Source: Microbacterium trichothecenolyticum
GTDB taxonomy: Bacteria > Actinomycetota > Actinomycetes > Actinomycetales > Microbacteriaceae
NCBI RefSeq assembly: GCF_030818955.1
Contig: NZ_JAUTBF010000001.1
Location: forward strand, 1,798,001 to 1,862,000
Reading direction: 5' to 3'
DNA length: 64,000 nucleotides
The notes under the pieces are model-generated. The model had not been told where the DNA came from and made no database searches. It was given only the letters and a program-made list of their open reading frames with translations. This document shows, piece after piece, positions 1-9,213 of this stretch; positions within the stretch are counted from its first letter, which is position 1, and every line of letters starts with the position of its first letter. Made by a program: the position numbers and the translations under genes.

Positions 1-1
1 G

Positions 2-634
2 GGCGGCGACGACCACGGCAACGTGCGCTGCTTCCTCGTCGAGCAGGACACCCCGGGCTACACGGGCACCGTCATCACGGGCAAGATCTCGCTGCGTGGC
101 ATCCATCAGGCCCACGTCGCGATCAACGACGTGCGTCTCGCCGCGGATTCCGTGCTCCCCGGCGCGCACACCTTCAAAGACGCGTCGCGTGTGCTGTTCG
201 CCACTCGCTCCGGCGTGGCATGGTCGGCGTTGGGCCACGCGACCGCCTGCTACGAGATCGCGCGGACATATGCCACTCAGCGCATGCAGTTCGGAAAGCC
301 CCTCGCGACGTTCCAGATGGTGCAGGAACGCCTCGCGCAGATGCTCGACGAGCTCACCGCGATGCAGCTGTACTGCCGCCGCCTGGCCGACCTCGAGACC
401 TCCGGAGGCCTGCGGCCGACCCAGGCCTCGCTCGCGAAGTACCACAACACCCGCGCCGCCCGTCGAGTGGCGTCGATCGCGCGCGACCTGCTCGGAGGCA
501 ACGGCATCCTGCTCGAAAACGGCGTCATGCAGCACCTGGCCGACATCGAGGCGATACACACGTACGAGGGCACCGAGAGCGTGCAAGCGCTCCTGATCGG
601 CCGCGACATCACGGGCATCAGCGCGTTCGTCTGA
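2..634 (+). CDS. acyl-CoA dehydrogenase, glutaryl-CoA dehydrogenase-like (5' end outside window)
   Basis: The reading frame is open from base 2, so about 210 C-terminal residues are present and the start lies upstream. The sequence is the C-terminal helical domain of a flavin acyl-CoA dehydrogenase. It has the RMQFGKPLATFQ block, an ARDLLGGNGI stretch and a YEGT motif whose Glu is the catalytic base in the glutaryl-CoA dehydrogenase branch. Family members oxidise acyl-CoA to enoyl-CoA and pass electrons to ETF; the glutaryl branch also decarboxylates. Substrate is inferred from the YEGTESVQALLIGRDITG end, which resembles glutaryl-CoA dehydrogenase more than short-chain enzymes. The neighbours give no pathway context. 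Confidence 0.85.
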   Translation, partial: GGDDHGNVRCFLVEQDTPGYTGTVITGKISLRGIHQAHVAINDVRLAADSVLPGAHTFKDASRVLFATRSGVAWSALGHATACYEIARTYATQRMQFGKPLATFQMVQERLAQMLDELTAMQLYCRRLADLETSGGLRPTQASLAKYHNTRAARRVASIARDLLGGNGILLENGVMQHLADIEAIHTYEGTESVQALLIGRDITGISAFV

Positions 635-730
635 TCCGGGATGCCCGACCCCGGACCCCCTCGGATGCCGGTACCTCGGCGTTCCGACCGGGCCGCCGTT
701 CGTCGAGGACGCACGCGATCGTCAGGACGC

Positions 731-766
731 AGGACGTACGCGGATGACGACGATGGCGTACGTCCT
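731..766. promoter_or_regulatory. inverted repeat in the acyl-CoA dehydrogenase / AI-2E permease spacer
   Basis: The 251-base spacer 635-885 holds no gene. AGGACGTACGC at 731-741 is matched by its exact reverse complement at 756-766, with a 14-base gap. It lies 120 bases before the permease start. It could be an operator or a weak hairpin; there is no T-run, so a classical terminator is not supported. Confidence 0.4.
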
Positions 767-885
767 CGTCGATCACGTGCGGTTTCGCCAGGTGGCCGGC
801 GCGGCCGCGAACACTCCGCCTAATCGGCGACCCCGACCCGCGCAACCCGCGCCGCCATGTCGGAGACCCCCGCTACCGTGTCAGC

Positions 886-2064
886 ATGGGCCTGTTCTCT
901 CGTCACCCCGCGCCGCGTGAGGCCGTCACATCCGTCGCTCAGGCGGTGCAGACGCCACCCAAGAGCCTGTGGTCCGACGGGTTCGGGCGGCTCGCCATCC
1001 GGGCCGTGCAGATCATCATCGTCGTGGTGCTCGTCGCGGGCCTCATCTGGGGCATCCGGCAGCTCACGCTCGTGATCATCCCGCTGATCCTCGCGCTCAT
1101 CTTCGCCTCGGCGTTCGGGCCGGTCACCATGTGGATGCGCCGCAAGGGCGTGCCCGCGGTGCTCGCGACGATCCTCACGCTGCTCGCGGTCGTCGTGGTG
1201 CTCGGGGCTCTCGGCTGGCTCGTCGCGAACGCCGTCATCGACCAGTGGGACTACCTCAGCTCGCAGGCCGTCCAGGGCTTCGAGCAGGCGCAGGATTGGT
1301 ACCACACCCTTCCGTTCGCCATCTCGCCCGACCAGGTGAACCAGGCGATCCAGGGCATCCAGAGCTTCGTGACGAGCTCCGAGTTCGGCACGGGAGCCCT
1401 GGCCGGGGTCAGCGCGATCGCCTCCTTCGTCACGGGCTTCGTGCTGATGGTCGTGATCCTCTTCTTCTTCCTCAAAGACGGCCCGCGCATGTGGGAGTTC
1501 GTCCTGCGGCCGTTCCACGGCAAGGACTACGACCGGGCCCGCCGCATCGGCGACAAGACCGTGACCGTGCTCGGCTCCTACGTGCGCGGCACCGCGTCCG
1601 TCGCCGCGGTCGACGCGATCGGCATCGGCATCGGCCTGGCGATCCTGCAGGTGCCCCTCGCCCTGCCGCTCGCCGTGCTCGTTTTCCTGCTCGCGTTCAT
1701 CCCGATCGTCGGGGCCGTGACCGCCGGCATCCTCGCCGCGCTCGTCGCCCTCGTCACGAACGGCCCGATCGTCGCGCTCATCGTCGTCGGCATCGTGGTG
1801 CTGGTGAACCAGCTCGAGGGCAACTTCCTGCAGCCGGTCCTGATGGGCCGCTCCATGAAGCTGCACTCGTTCGTCGTGCTCGTGGTGCTGGCCGGCGGTA
1901 CCGCCATCGGCGGCATCCTCGGCACGCTCCTCGCCGTCCCGCTCACCGCCGTCGCCTGGGGCATCATCACGGTGTGGAACGGGCCCGACAAGCCCGCGGA
2001 ATGGGCGCGCCCCAAGAAGCGCCGCAATCCGGTGCCGCTCGCGGGCACCGAGAGCGCGGACTGA
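886..2064 (+). CDS. AI-2E family transporter (PerM/YdiK-type membrane protein)
   Basis: This 392-residue integral membrane protein has the layout of the AI-2E transporter family. Two membrane segments follow a short cytoplasmic N-terminus (about residues 35-90), then comes a soluble amphipathic region (about 115-185). A C-terminal block of further segments contains PIVGAVTAGILAALVAL and the NQLEGNFLQPVLMG signature typical of the family. Family members export small molecules, including autoinducer-2 in E. coli TqsA, but for most the substrate is unknown. The ATG at 886 is the first start that keeps the N-terminal MGLFSRHP. Six bases separate its stop from the DNA ligase start, so the two are probably co-transcribed. 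Confidence 0.85.
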   Translation: MGLFSRHPAPREAVTSVAQAVQTPPKSLWSDGFGRLAIRAVQIIIVVVLVAGLIWGIRQLTLVIIPLILALIFASAFGPVTMWMRRKGVPAVLATILTLLAVVVVLGALGWLVANAVIDQWDYLSSQAVQGFEQAQDWYHTLPFAISPDQVNQAIQGIQSFVTSSEFGTGALAGVSAIASFVTGFVLMVVILFFFLKDGPRMWEFVLRPFHGKDYDRARRIGDKTVTVLGSYVRGTASVAAVDAIGIGIGLAILQVPLALPLAVLVFLLAFIPIVGAVTAGILAALVALVTNGPIVALIVVGIVVLVNQLEGNFLQPVLMGRSMKLHSFVVLVVLAGGTAIGGILGTLLAVPLTAVAWGIITVWNGPDKPAEWARPKKRRNPVPLAGTESAD

Positions 2065-2069
2065 GACCC

Positions 2070-3113
2070 ATGCCGTACGACATCCCGGCGCCGATGCTGG
2101 CGAAGTCGGTGCCCGAGGTGCCCGAGCACGGCAAAGTCGCGGGCGGCTTCCGCTACGAGCCCAAGTGGGACGGGTTCCGCGCCCTGGTCTCGTGGGACGG
2201 CACCGACGTCGAGATCGGCAGCCGCGGCGCCAAGCCGTTGACCCGGTACTTTCCCGAACTCGTCGCCGCGTTCGCCGGGATCCTGCCAGAGCCGTGCCTC
2301 ATCGACGGTGAGGTGGTCGTCGCCCGCGGCGAGCCCGGGGCGCAGCGACTCGACTGGGAGGCCCTGTCGCAGCGCATCCACCCCGCGGCATCCCGCGTGA
2401 ACCTGCTCGCCGAAGAGACCCCGGCGATGTTCATCGCCTTCGACCTGCTCGCGCGCGGCGACCGCGACCTGCAGGGCGAGCCGTTCTCCGAGCGCCGCGC
2501 GCAGCTCGAGGACCTCCTCGGGCATGTCCCCCACCCGGTGCATGTGACCCGCACGACCGACGACCCCGACCTCGCCCGCCGATGGCTCGCGGAGTTCGAG
2601 GGTGCCGGGCTCGACGGTGTCGTGGCCAAGCCGCTGGCTCAGCCGTACGCCCCGAACAAGCGCACGATGTTCAAGATCAAGCACGCACGTACCGCCGACG
2701 TGGTCGCGCTCGGCTATCGCATCCACAAGTCCGGCCAGGGCCTCGGTTCCCTCCTCGTCGGTCTCTACGACGACGAGGGCCGCCTGCACAATGTCGGCGG
2801 CGTCTCGGCATGGACCGACAAGAAGCGGCTCGAATTGATCGACGAGCTCGCACCCCTGGTGGAGCGGGATGCCTCGGGCGGGGCGGTCGTCGGAGAGACC
2901 GACCGCTCGCGCTTCTCGGCATCCAAAGACGTGTCTTTCGTGCGTCTTCGCCCCGAGCGGGTTCTCGAGGTGCGCTACGACCAGCTCGAGGGCACGCGGT
3001 TCCGTCACACGGTGCAGTTCGACCGGTGGCGCCCCGACCGCGACGCGCGCTCGTGCACGTTCGCGCAGCTCGAGACGGTGTCGTCGTACGACTTGGGCGA
3101 CGTGCTGGACTGA
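2070..3113 (+). CDS. ligC: ATP-dependent DNA ligase, LigC type
   Basis: A 347-residue enzyme that seals nicks using ATP. Motif I is EPKWDGFR, with the adenylated lysine at residue 32. LIDGEVV is motif III, DGVVAK precedes the nucleotide pocket's end and FKIKHARTADVV is motif V. Residues from about 215 form the OB-fold domain. There is no polymerase or nuclease domain, so it matches stand-alone LigC rather than full LigD. In mycobacteria LigC is a back-up ligase in end joining and base excision repair. Two separate LigD-type polymerase domains lie elsewhere in this window (9.3 and 32.6 kb) and are plausible partners. The start follows the permease stop by five bases. Confidence 0.88.
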   Translation: MPYDIPAPMLAKSVPEVPEHGKVAGGFRYEPKWDGFRALVSWDGTDVEIGSRGAKPLTRYFPELVAAFAGILPEPCLIDGEVVVARGEPGAQRLDWEALSQRIHPAASRVNLLAEETPAMFIAFDLLARGDRDLQGEPFSERRAQLEDLLGHVPHPVHVTRTTDDPDLARRWLAEFEGAGLDGVVAKPLAQPYAPNKRTMFKIKHARTADVVALGYRIHKSGQGLGSLLVGLYDDEGRLHNVGGVSAWTDKKRLELIDELAPLVERDASGGAVVGETDRSRFSASKDVSFVRLRPERVLEVRYDQLEGTRFRHTVQFDRWRPDRDARSCTFAQLETVSSYDLGDVLD

Positions 3114-3216
3114 GTCGTGCACGACCGCGCCGATCTGCGCGGCGTCCTTCGAAGTGCGCGGGTCGTCTTGCCGCGGCGCGTGCTCGTCTTGCCCCGGGAT
3201 TGGGCGCTTCCACGGA

Positions 3217-3283
3217 GACAGGGGATGCTTCGAGAACAGGCCGATCGCGGCGGAATCGGCATGTTTTCGAAGCATCCCCTGTC
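3217..3283. repeat. long near-perfect hairpin (29-bp arms, 9-base loop)
   Basis: The arms at 3217-3245 and 3255-3283 are reverse complements except for two positions, separated by CGCGGCGGA. It lies in the 496-base gene-free spacer between the ligase and the convergent subtilase gene. It is far longer than an ordinary terminator and has no T-run. It could act as a transcription stop for both genes, a REP-like chromosomal element or a small structured RNA. Confidence 0.75.
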
Positions 3284-3329
3284 CTCGCCGCCTCCTCGGT
3301 CCTCGCGGCCCGGCATCCGCGACCTCCCC

Positions 3330-3443
3330 GCCCACGCGACGCCCCCGCCCACGCGACACCCCCGCCCACGCGACACCCCCGCCCACGCGGCACCCCCGCC
3401 CACGCGGCACCCCCGCCCACGCGACACCCCCGCCCACGCGGCG
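3330..3443. repeat. tandem array, about seven copies of a 16-17-bp unit
   Basis: CGCCCACGCG starts recur at 3330, 3347, 3363, 3380, 3397, 3414 and 3431, joined by GACACCCC or GGCACCCC. The unit is pure GC-rich low complexity with no coding signal. It fills the second part of the ligase/subtilase spacer. Confidence 0.85.
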
Positions 3444-3571
3444 CGAGCGTCGCCCCGAACACTTCGCGTCACTGGGCAGACACGACTCGTACCGCCCCGC
3501 CGGAACCAGCGCGGGAGCGAGTCGGGTCGAGCCGCTCGACTGAGCGTTCTCGGCGCGCCCCGACGCCCGGG

Positions 3572-3600
3572 AGCGCGCCACCCCGTCGGAGTGGCGCGCT
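3572..3600 (-). terminator. hairpin downstream of the subtilase gene
   Basis: AGCGCGCCAC (3572-3581) pairs exactly with GTGGCGCGCT (3591-3600) across nine bases, ten bases past the minus-strand subtilase stop. There is no strong T-run, as is usual for high-GC actinobacterial terminators. Confidence 0.6.
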
Positions 3601-3609
3601 TCCGGGCGC

Positions 3610-5472
3610 TCAGGCCCGTCGACGTCGGCTGACCACTGCCATCGCACCGGCGGCGAGCAGCCCAAGTCCGAGAACGCCCGCCCCCAGAACGGTCGGCGTC
3701 GCGTCCACTCCGGTGGCGGCGAGCAGTCGCACGGCGGGCTCGCCCGCCGGGATGGGCGGGAGCTCCTGAGCGACGCGCGTGAGCAGGGCCTCCGCGTCGA
3801 CGAGGCCGGCGCCGACCGAGTCCGTCTCCGGGATCGTCAGGTACGGAGACGCGAAGGGCGCGGCCGTCTGCGTGAGCAAGCTCTCGACGTCGTCGGGCGT
3901 CAGGTCGGGGTCGAGCTGCAGGGCGAGCGCCACGACGGCGCCGGCGATGGGCGTCGCGGACGACGTTCCGTAGAACCGCCAGACGCCCGGGGCCGTCTCG
4001 GGTGCTTTGCCGCCGAACGAGGTTGCCGTCTGTCGCGACCCGTCGACCGAGAGAACGGTCGGTTTGGCGATCACCTCGGGCTCCGCGAGCCGCTCGGCCG
4101 TTCCCGTCGCATCGTCCTCCGGCCCGAGGAAGTAACGAACGGGACCCAGCGAGCTGTATGTGTCGATGCGGACGTCGTCGGTCACACCGGTCGCGGCGAC
4201 CGTGATCGCGGCCGGAGCGCCGTTATGCCCCAGGATGGAGCGTCCGACGTCGTCGGGTCCCTGCGAGCGCCAATACTCCGCGGACACCGCCCACTGCGGA
4301 CCATCCGCCAATGCTATCCAGCCCACCGCGGGGGTGATGTCGGCCCCCGGGGTACCGTCGAGATACCGCACAATCGTGACGTTCATGTCGAGTTCGTCGG
4401 CCGTCAGGTCGGTCGGATTCATGAGACCGGTGACATCGATGGTCAGATCGGAATAACGTACGGGGTAGCCCTCGACCAGTGTCGCGACCACCTGTGTGCC
4501 CTGACCTGCGAAGGTGACGAACATCTCGAATCGCGCCGCCGCCGTCCCCGTTTCTCCCGGCCCACCGAATGCTTCCGCCCACTGGAAGGTGACGGGCAGG
4601 TGTGCCTGTGTCTCGCTCGTGGCAACTTCTCCGGGCAACGTTGTGATGGTCGACACGACATCGGCCGCGTCGCCGGGATCGAAATCGAGGCAGTCGAAGG
4701 CCACGGCATCCTTCATCTGCGCGGCGTCCGTGATGGCGTCCTTCACTGACTTCTGATCGGGATCCGTCACGTCCAGGTCACAGGGCACCGGACGATAAGC
4801 GGCAGTACTCCAGGCGCCGATTGGGGTGGCGTCCTGCCCCGGACGCGGACGCTGCGCGAGGGCCGTGCTGTTTCCCGCGGCGGTGAGATACGTGATTCCC
4901 GCTGCGCGGGCGGCCGCGATCTGCTGGCTCACGGTCGAGTCCTGGAAGAGGGGCTCGACCGGATCGATGACATCATCGACGATGACATCCACCCCCGCCT
5001 GCTGGAGCTTGTTGATCGCGTTGCCGACCTCCATCATGGCCGGCCCGGCGCTCGCCCAGAACAACTCCGCTCCCGGGGCCACGCCGTGCACCATCTGCGC
5101 CATCGCCCGCCCTTCATCGTCGTCGCTCGGGCTCGGCGGCGGGTCGTCGACCACGATCGTGACGGGTGTGGTGTACCCGCACGGGTTGCCGGGGCCCGGC
5201 AGCAGGCCGTCGTCGATGTTCTGCTGGACGGTGTCGTTCGCGGGCGAGGACAGTGCCGAGAACGTGTTCGAGATGATCCCGACCTTCACCCCCGACCCGT
5301 CCACACCGAACTCGGCGCGGGCGACGTCGGAGTGCAGGATCGGATCGGCGTCGACCGGAACGGTACGGCAACTCGTCGGCGCCGCCGACGCCGCCGACGG
5401 CACTCCGGCCCAGACCATCACCCCCACCACGGCCATCGTCGCCAGCATGGTCACGGGCACCCTCGTGCGCAC
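3610..5472 (-). CDS. secreted subtilase-like (S8) protein with LAATG sorting signal
   Basis: A 620-residue exported protein. A signal peptide (about 1-30, ending SAASAA) is followed by a subtilase fold. The serine motif GTSSATPIAGA lies near residue 505 and an AAGNS loop is present. The usual Asp-Thr-Gly is replaced by IISNTF and the usual His-Gly-Thr by DDEGRAM, as in an atypical S8 subgroup, so classical triad chemistry cannot be assumed. The C-terminus is LAATG, a hydrophobic segment and RRRR, the layout recognised by actinobacterial class E sortases, predicting covalent wall anchoring. The GTG start at 5472 follows GGGGAGGAAG on the minus strand. It is the last of a same-strand run of exported proteins. 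Confidence 0.8.
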   Translation of the reverse strand: MRTRVPVTMLATMAVVGVMVWAGVPSAASAAPTSCRTVPVDADPILHSDVARAEFGVDGSGVKVGIISNTFSALSSPANDTVQQNIDDGLLPGPGNPCGYTTPVTIVVDDPPPSPSDDDEGRAMAQMVHGVAPGAELFWASAGPAMMEVGNAINKLQQAGVDVIVDDVIDPVEPLFQDSTVSQQIAAARAAGITYLTAAGNSTALAQRPRPGQDATPIGAWSTAAYRPVPCDLDVTDPDQKSVKDAITDAAQMKDAVAFDCLDFDPGDAADVVSTITTLPGEVATSETQAHLPVTFQWAEAFGGPGETGTAAARFEMFVTFAGQGTQVVATLVEGYPVRYSDLTIDVTGLMNPTDLTADELDMNVTIVRYLDGTPGADITPAVGWIALADGPQWAVSAEYWRSQGPDDVGRSILGHNGAPAAITVAATGVTDDVRIDTYSSLGPVRYFLGPEDDATGTAERLAEPEVIAKPTVLSVDGSRQTATSFGGKAPETAPGVWRFYGTSSATPIAGAVVALALQLDPDLTPDDVESLLTQTAAPFASPYLTIPETDSVGAGLVDAEALLTRVAQELPPIPAGEPAVRLLAATGVDATPTVLGAGVLGLGLLAAGAMAVVSRRRRA

Positions 5473-5624
5473 GGCTTCCTCCCCCGGAGTCGCGTCTGAT
5501 GACCTCCGCCTGCCGATAGCGGCTCCTATCGGGGCAGAGGAGTTCCGCTCAGCATGTCAGAACATGACACGCGCGTGGGACATGCGCAGGCGGTCAGCAC
5601 GACAGGCGCGGATAGCCGCGAGCC

Positions 5625-6062
5625 TCACCCGGTGTTCCCCCGCGCCGCCCGACGCAGCAGGGCGACGGCCACCGCGAGAGCAGCGACACCGATTGCCGCC
5701 AGGAGCACCACCGGCGATGACCCCGTCGTGGCGAGCGCTCGCCCATCGATCCCGCCGTGCCCGGCGTCACCGTCGCCGTCGCCCGTCTCGGGCACGTCGG
5801 TACCGGCCGATGGCGTGGGGGTCGGATCGGGCGTCCCGGCGGGAACGGTGACGCACAGCTGGATCCTGCCCGAGGCACGTCCCGTCGCGACGGGCGGTTC
5901 CATCGTCAGACCGTCACACGACGACCCCGTATCGGAGGTCGTCTCGTCGATCGTGACGCTCTGCCGCTCCGGTTCCGCGGTCGACTGCGCCAGGGCGGGC
6001 GTCACCGCGACGATCGTCAGAGCGACCGAGGCCGCAATTGTCGGCAGCACCAGCGCCCTCAT
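5625..6062 (-). CDS. small secreted protein with LATTG cell-wall sorting signal
   Basis: A 145-residue protein with a signal peptide ending PALAQ, a Thr/Pro/Asp-rich mature part with two cysteines (SSCDG and RIQLC) that could form a disulfide, and a C-terminal LATTG followed by a hydrophobic helix and basic tail. The sorting signal predicts anchoring by a class E sortase. Its ATG overlaps the TGA of the DUF916-like gene upstream by four bases, so the two are translationally coupled and probably work together at the surface. No enzymatic domain is recognised. The 152 bases downstream, to the subtilase start, hold only that gene's ribosome binding site. Confidence 0.75.
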   Translation of the reverse strand: MRALVLPTIAASVALTIVAVTPALAQSTAEPERQSVTIDETTSDTGSSCDGLTMEPPVATGRASGRIQLCVTVPAGTPDPTPTPSAGTDVPETGDGDGDAGHGGIDGRALATTGSSPVVLLAAIGVAALAVAVALLRRAARGNTG

Positions 6063-7147
6063 CGAGCACTCACCTCGACGCGCGGCCCGCTCTCCGCGGT
6101 GACCGCCTGTTCGTCGGAATCCGTGTCGGGAGCTCCCTGGGGATCCGACTCGACACGCGGGCGCCCACGTCGTCGCAACACGACGCCCGCGACGATCGCC
6201 CCTGCTGCGAGCACCAGCAGGGCGAGCCCCGACCACGACACCGCGGTGGCGGCGAACCTCGCCTCCGCCGCCGTCGGAGCGATGATCGCATCGTCGCCGA
6301 GCACGGCCGGACGCACCTCGACCGTGCCCGAGAGCGCGAGAATCGGCCACGCCGAAGACTCCACCACCACGGTGGTCGTGTCGCCGGGAAGCAGTTCGAC
6401 CGGTTCGACGCCCGACGAGGCCGCATCGATGCCGGCACCGGCGACGGCGGAGGTCGCGCCCAGGCGGACATTGCCGGTGTTGCTCACCCGCGTCTCGACA
6501 CGGACGACGCCCGGGGCGAACGGGATCCACGACGGCCGGAACGAGGCGTTCGTCTCGTCCACCTCGAGGGCGGCGACGAGGTCTCCCGCGACCTGTAGGT
6601 GCAGGCGCACCCCGATGCGGTTCGTCACCGTGACGCCGCCGTCGCCCCGGCTCACGCCCACGACGATGCCGGCGGGATGGTCTCCGGGAACCGCGTCGGC
6701 GGGCACGTCGATGCGCACGGGCAGCACGCGCGTCTCACCCGGTCCGAGGGTCAGAACTCCGGCATCCAGGCCGCTGATCGAGACCCACGCCCCGGCATCG
6801 CGGGGCTCGCCGGACGCGATGTCGAAGGCGCCGTCGTCGCCGAGTACCCCGTCACCGGGCGCGACGAGATACGAGGTCGACTCGGCGCCGAGGTTGGTGA
6901 CCGCGATCGCGTCGGCGATGTTGCCGCCGGGATCGACGGTGTGGCGCAGGGAGATACGACCGTCGGGTCCGTCGGCGTTCGCGGGGGCGACCGACCATTG
7001 CGGGCTGCTCGGTGATGTCGATGCGGCCCCGACGACCAAGGGCGGGACGGTCGCGGAAGGTGCGGCGACCGCGGGCGCGGCGGCTCCGGCGCAGAGAATC
7101 ACGGTGAGAGCCGCGGCAGCGAGCGCGGAAAGAGTGCGGGGGTACAC
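6059..7147 (-). CDS. secreted membrane-anchored DUF916-like surface protein
   Basis: A 362-residue protein with an N-terminal signal (about residues 1-30, ending PAVAA), a long beta-rich extracellular part and a single membrane helix near residue 320, followed by a basic then acidic cytoplasmic tail. The block ISLRHTVDPGGNIADAIAVTNLG resembles DUF916, which accompanies WxL-type or sortase-linked surface proteins and may bind peptidoglycan. The GTG at 7147 is chosen because GAAGGA lies seven bases upstream and the signal peptide follows directly. It overlaps the small LATTG gene by four bases. The precise role is unknown; the family call rests on pattern similarity only. Confidence 0.7.
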   Translation of the reverse strand: MYPRTLSALAAAALTVILCAGAAAPAVAAPSATVPPLVVGAASTSPSSPQWSVAPANADGPDGRISLRHTVDPGGNIADAIAVTNLGAESTSYLVAPGDGVLGDDGAFDIASGEPRDAGAWVSISGLDAGVLTLGPGETRVLPVRIDVPADAVPGDHPAGIVVGVSRGDGGVTVTNRIGVRLHLQVAGDLVAALEVDETNASFRPSWIPFAPGVVRVETRVSNTGNVRLGATSAVAGAGIDAASSGVEPVELLPGDTTTVVVESSAWPILALSGTVEVRPAVLGDDAIIAPTAAEARFAATAVSWSGLALLVLAAGAIVAGVVLRRRGRPRVESDPQGAPDTDSDEQAVTAESGPRVEVSAR

Positions 7148-7221
7148 GGCGAAGTCCTTCGAAGCGGGAGGGATGCCGGTGCGCCCCGCCACGCGAGCGG
7201 CGGGGCGCACCGGGGTGACGG

Positions 7222-9087
7222 TCAGTCCTTGGCGAACAGCGTGAGGGTGATCTCGCTGCCGTAACGGCCGCTCTCGGCGTCGGCCGGCACCGTGAGGGCG
7301 AGGTCGGCGCTCACCTTCGTCTGGCCCACGCGCTCCACGCGGTCGGCGTCTGCGAGAGTCGACGGACGCTCGAGCGTCGCCGTTGCCCCCGCGACGGCTC
7401 CCGACTGCGAGCTCACCACGCGCGGCGTCCACGCGAGGTTCTCGGCGCCGAAAGAGCGGTTGCCCGCGACGAACGCCGAAGCCGAGCCCGCGAGAGTCCA
7501 CCCGCGCCCCTGTGCCTGCGCCTCGTTACGGGTGTCTTCGACCGTGATCTCGGGCAGGACCGCCGATCCTCCGTCGAAGACGACGGGGCCCTCGAGGGCG
7601 GGCAGTGCCAGGCTCAGGCGTCCGGCCGAAGCGGGAAGCGGCACGGAGGCCTCCACGCCCACGGCGCCGTCGGCGGCGCGGCCGTGGCCGATGAGGTCGA
7701 AGAGCGTCTTGCCGATGTCGGTGTTGTCGAGGTACGCGCCACGGACGAAGTCCCACTTCGTCGCACGCGCCTGCAGCACCTCGGAGCCCGCGCCCTTGGC
7801 GTACAGCGGAACGAGGGCGTTGGTGTGCCCACCCGAGTGCCACGACACGTTCGGCAGCTGGCCGGCGGTTCCGGTGAGGGCCGTCCACCCCGCGCTCGCG
7901 CCCGCACCGGGGCCGGCGAGGTAGCCGGTCTCGTGGTCGGCGGTGACGACGACGAGCGTCTCGTCCCAGTTGGAGTGCGTCTCGACCCACTCGGTCACGG
8001 CTTCGACGGAGTCGTTGAACGCGAGCTGCTCCTCCACGATGCGCGTGGTCTGGTTGGCGTGACCGGCCCAGTCGACCGCACCGCCCTCGACCATGAGGAA
8101 GAAGCCGTCGTCGTCCTTCTCGAGCACGTTCAGCGCGGCCCGTGCCGAGGTCGCGAGCGAGGGCACGTCGGCGTTGGCCGGGTCTGTGCCGGGCGCGACC
8201 GTCTTGTTGGCCACGCCGGGACGGCTGTACTGGAAGGTCTCGGCGACGCGCGCGAGCCCGAAGAGCTTGTCGGGCACGTTCTCCCCCGCGGCCACGCGCT
8301 CGAAGTCGGCCTTGCTCTCGACGTACGAGAAGGGCGTCTTCCCCTGCGTCACGCGCTCGAAGTCGGCCTGCGAGATCCACGAGCCGGCACCGAAGTGCGA
8401 GGCGCGGGTGGTGTTGGCATCCGTGTAGTTCGGGTGTCCACCGCCGATGAGCACGTCGACGCCGGAGTCGATCATCTCGGCCGCGAGGCCGTGGTAGTCG
8501 TTGCGGCTGGCATTGTGCGCGATGAAGCCCGCGGGAGTCGCGTGGTTGAACGGCACCGAGGTGACGAGGCCGACCTTCTTGCCGGCATCCAAAGCCTGCT
8601 CCCCGACCGTGAGGAGCTTCCCGCCCTGGGGGTCGAAGCCGAGTGTGCCGTTGGTGGTCTTCACACCGGTACCCAGCGCGGTTCCGGCGGCGGCCGAGTC
8701 GGTGGCGCCCGAGGCGACCCACGTGAACGCGCCCCATGCCTCTTCCGGAGAGTACGACGCGCGACCGCTGGCCGAGTAGTGCGACTGGCCCACCTGCACG
8801 GGGAACGAGTCGTACACCTGGCTCGCCGTGCCGGGAACCTTCGTGGCGACACCGGAGTTCGGCGCGACCGCGACCTGCTGGTAGCTCGCGCCGGTCTCGT
8901 ACAGGCGGGCGGCGTCGAACTGGTTGTAGCCACCGCCGTCCGAGATCAAGACGATGACGTTGCGGGGCGCGGGGGTCTCCTGCTCCTCCGCCGACGCGGC
9001 GACGGCAGGGGTGACGCCGAGGGCGAGGCCCGCGACGGTGCTCGTGACGATCAGACGACGGGAACGCCCGGTCGTGCGCTTATCCAT
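7222..9087 (-). CDS. secreted alkaline phosphatase (PhoA family)
   Basis: A 621-residue exported metal-dependent phosphomonoesterase. A twin-Arg-containing signal (GRSRRLIVTSTVAGLALG) suggests export as a folded protein. RNVIVLISDGGG begins the alkaline phosphatase core and binds metal through its Asp. The nucleophile is the Ser in ATDSAAAGT, and metal ligands are visible in MVEGGAVDWAGHAN, TADHETG and HSGGHTN. About 120 extra C-terminal residues form a beta-rich domain. It would release phosphate from organic esters outside the cell. The ATG at 9087 follows GGAAGAG and restores the signal peptide. Two secreted metallophosphatases at 40-45.5 kb have a related role. Confidence 0.92.
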   Translation of the reverse strand: MDKRTTGRSRRLIVTSTVAGLALGVTPAVAASAEEQETPAPRNVIVLISDGGGYNQFDAARLYETGASYQQVAVAPNSGVATKVPGTASQVYDSFPVQVGQSHYSASGRASYSPEEAWGAFTWVASGATDSAAAGTALGTGVKTTNGTLGFDPQGGKLLTVGEQALDAGKKVGLVTSVPFNHATPAGFIAHNASRNDYHGLAAEMIDSGVDVLIGGGHPNYTDANTTRASHFGAGSWISQADFERVTQGKTPFSYVESKADFERVAAGENVPDKLFGLARVAETFQYSRPGVANKTVAPGTDPANADVPSLATSARAALNVLEKDDDGFFLMVEGGAVDWAGHANQTTRIVEEQLAFNDSVEAVTEWVETHSNWDETLVVVTADHETGYLAGPGAGASAGWTALTGTAGQLPNVSWHSGGHTNALVPLYAKGAGSEVLQARATKWDFVRGAYLDNTDIGKTLFDLIGHGRAADGAVGVEASVPLPASAGRLSLALPALEGPVVFDGGSAVLPEITVEDTRNEAQAQGRGWTLAGSASAFVAGNRSFGAENLAWTPRVVSSQSGAVAGATATLERPSTLADADRVERVGQTKVSADLALTVPADAESGRYGSEITLTLFAKD

Positions 9088-9213
9088 GTGTGTGCTCTTC
9101 CGTTTCGTATGGATCCACGTGCCGCCGAGGCGGCGGACGCGATCCACGGTGACGGAACACCCTCACGTGAGAACGACTCTCCGGTCGCCCGCGGATGAAC
9201 ATTCGCTCGTCGC

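Noticed and set aside
3000..3540. Arg/Gly-rich repeat protein encoded by the 17-bp array
   Set aside because: A 17-bp period keeps three frames open on both strands; the peptides are an artefact of the repeat.
1578..3665. Long minus-strand open frame opposite the permease and DNA ligase
   Set aside because: No domain is visible, and the plus strand encodes complete permease and ligase motifs.
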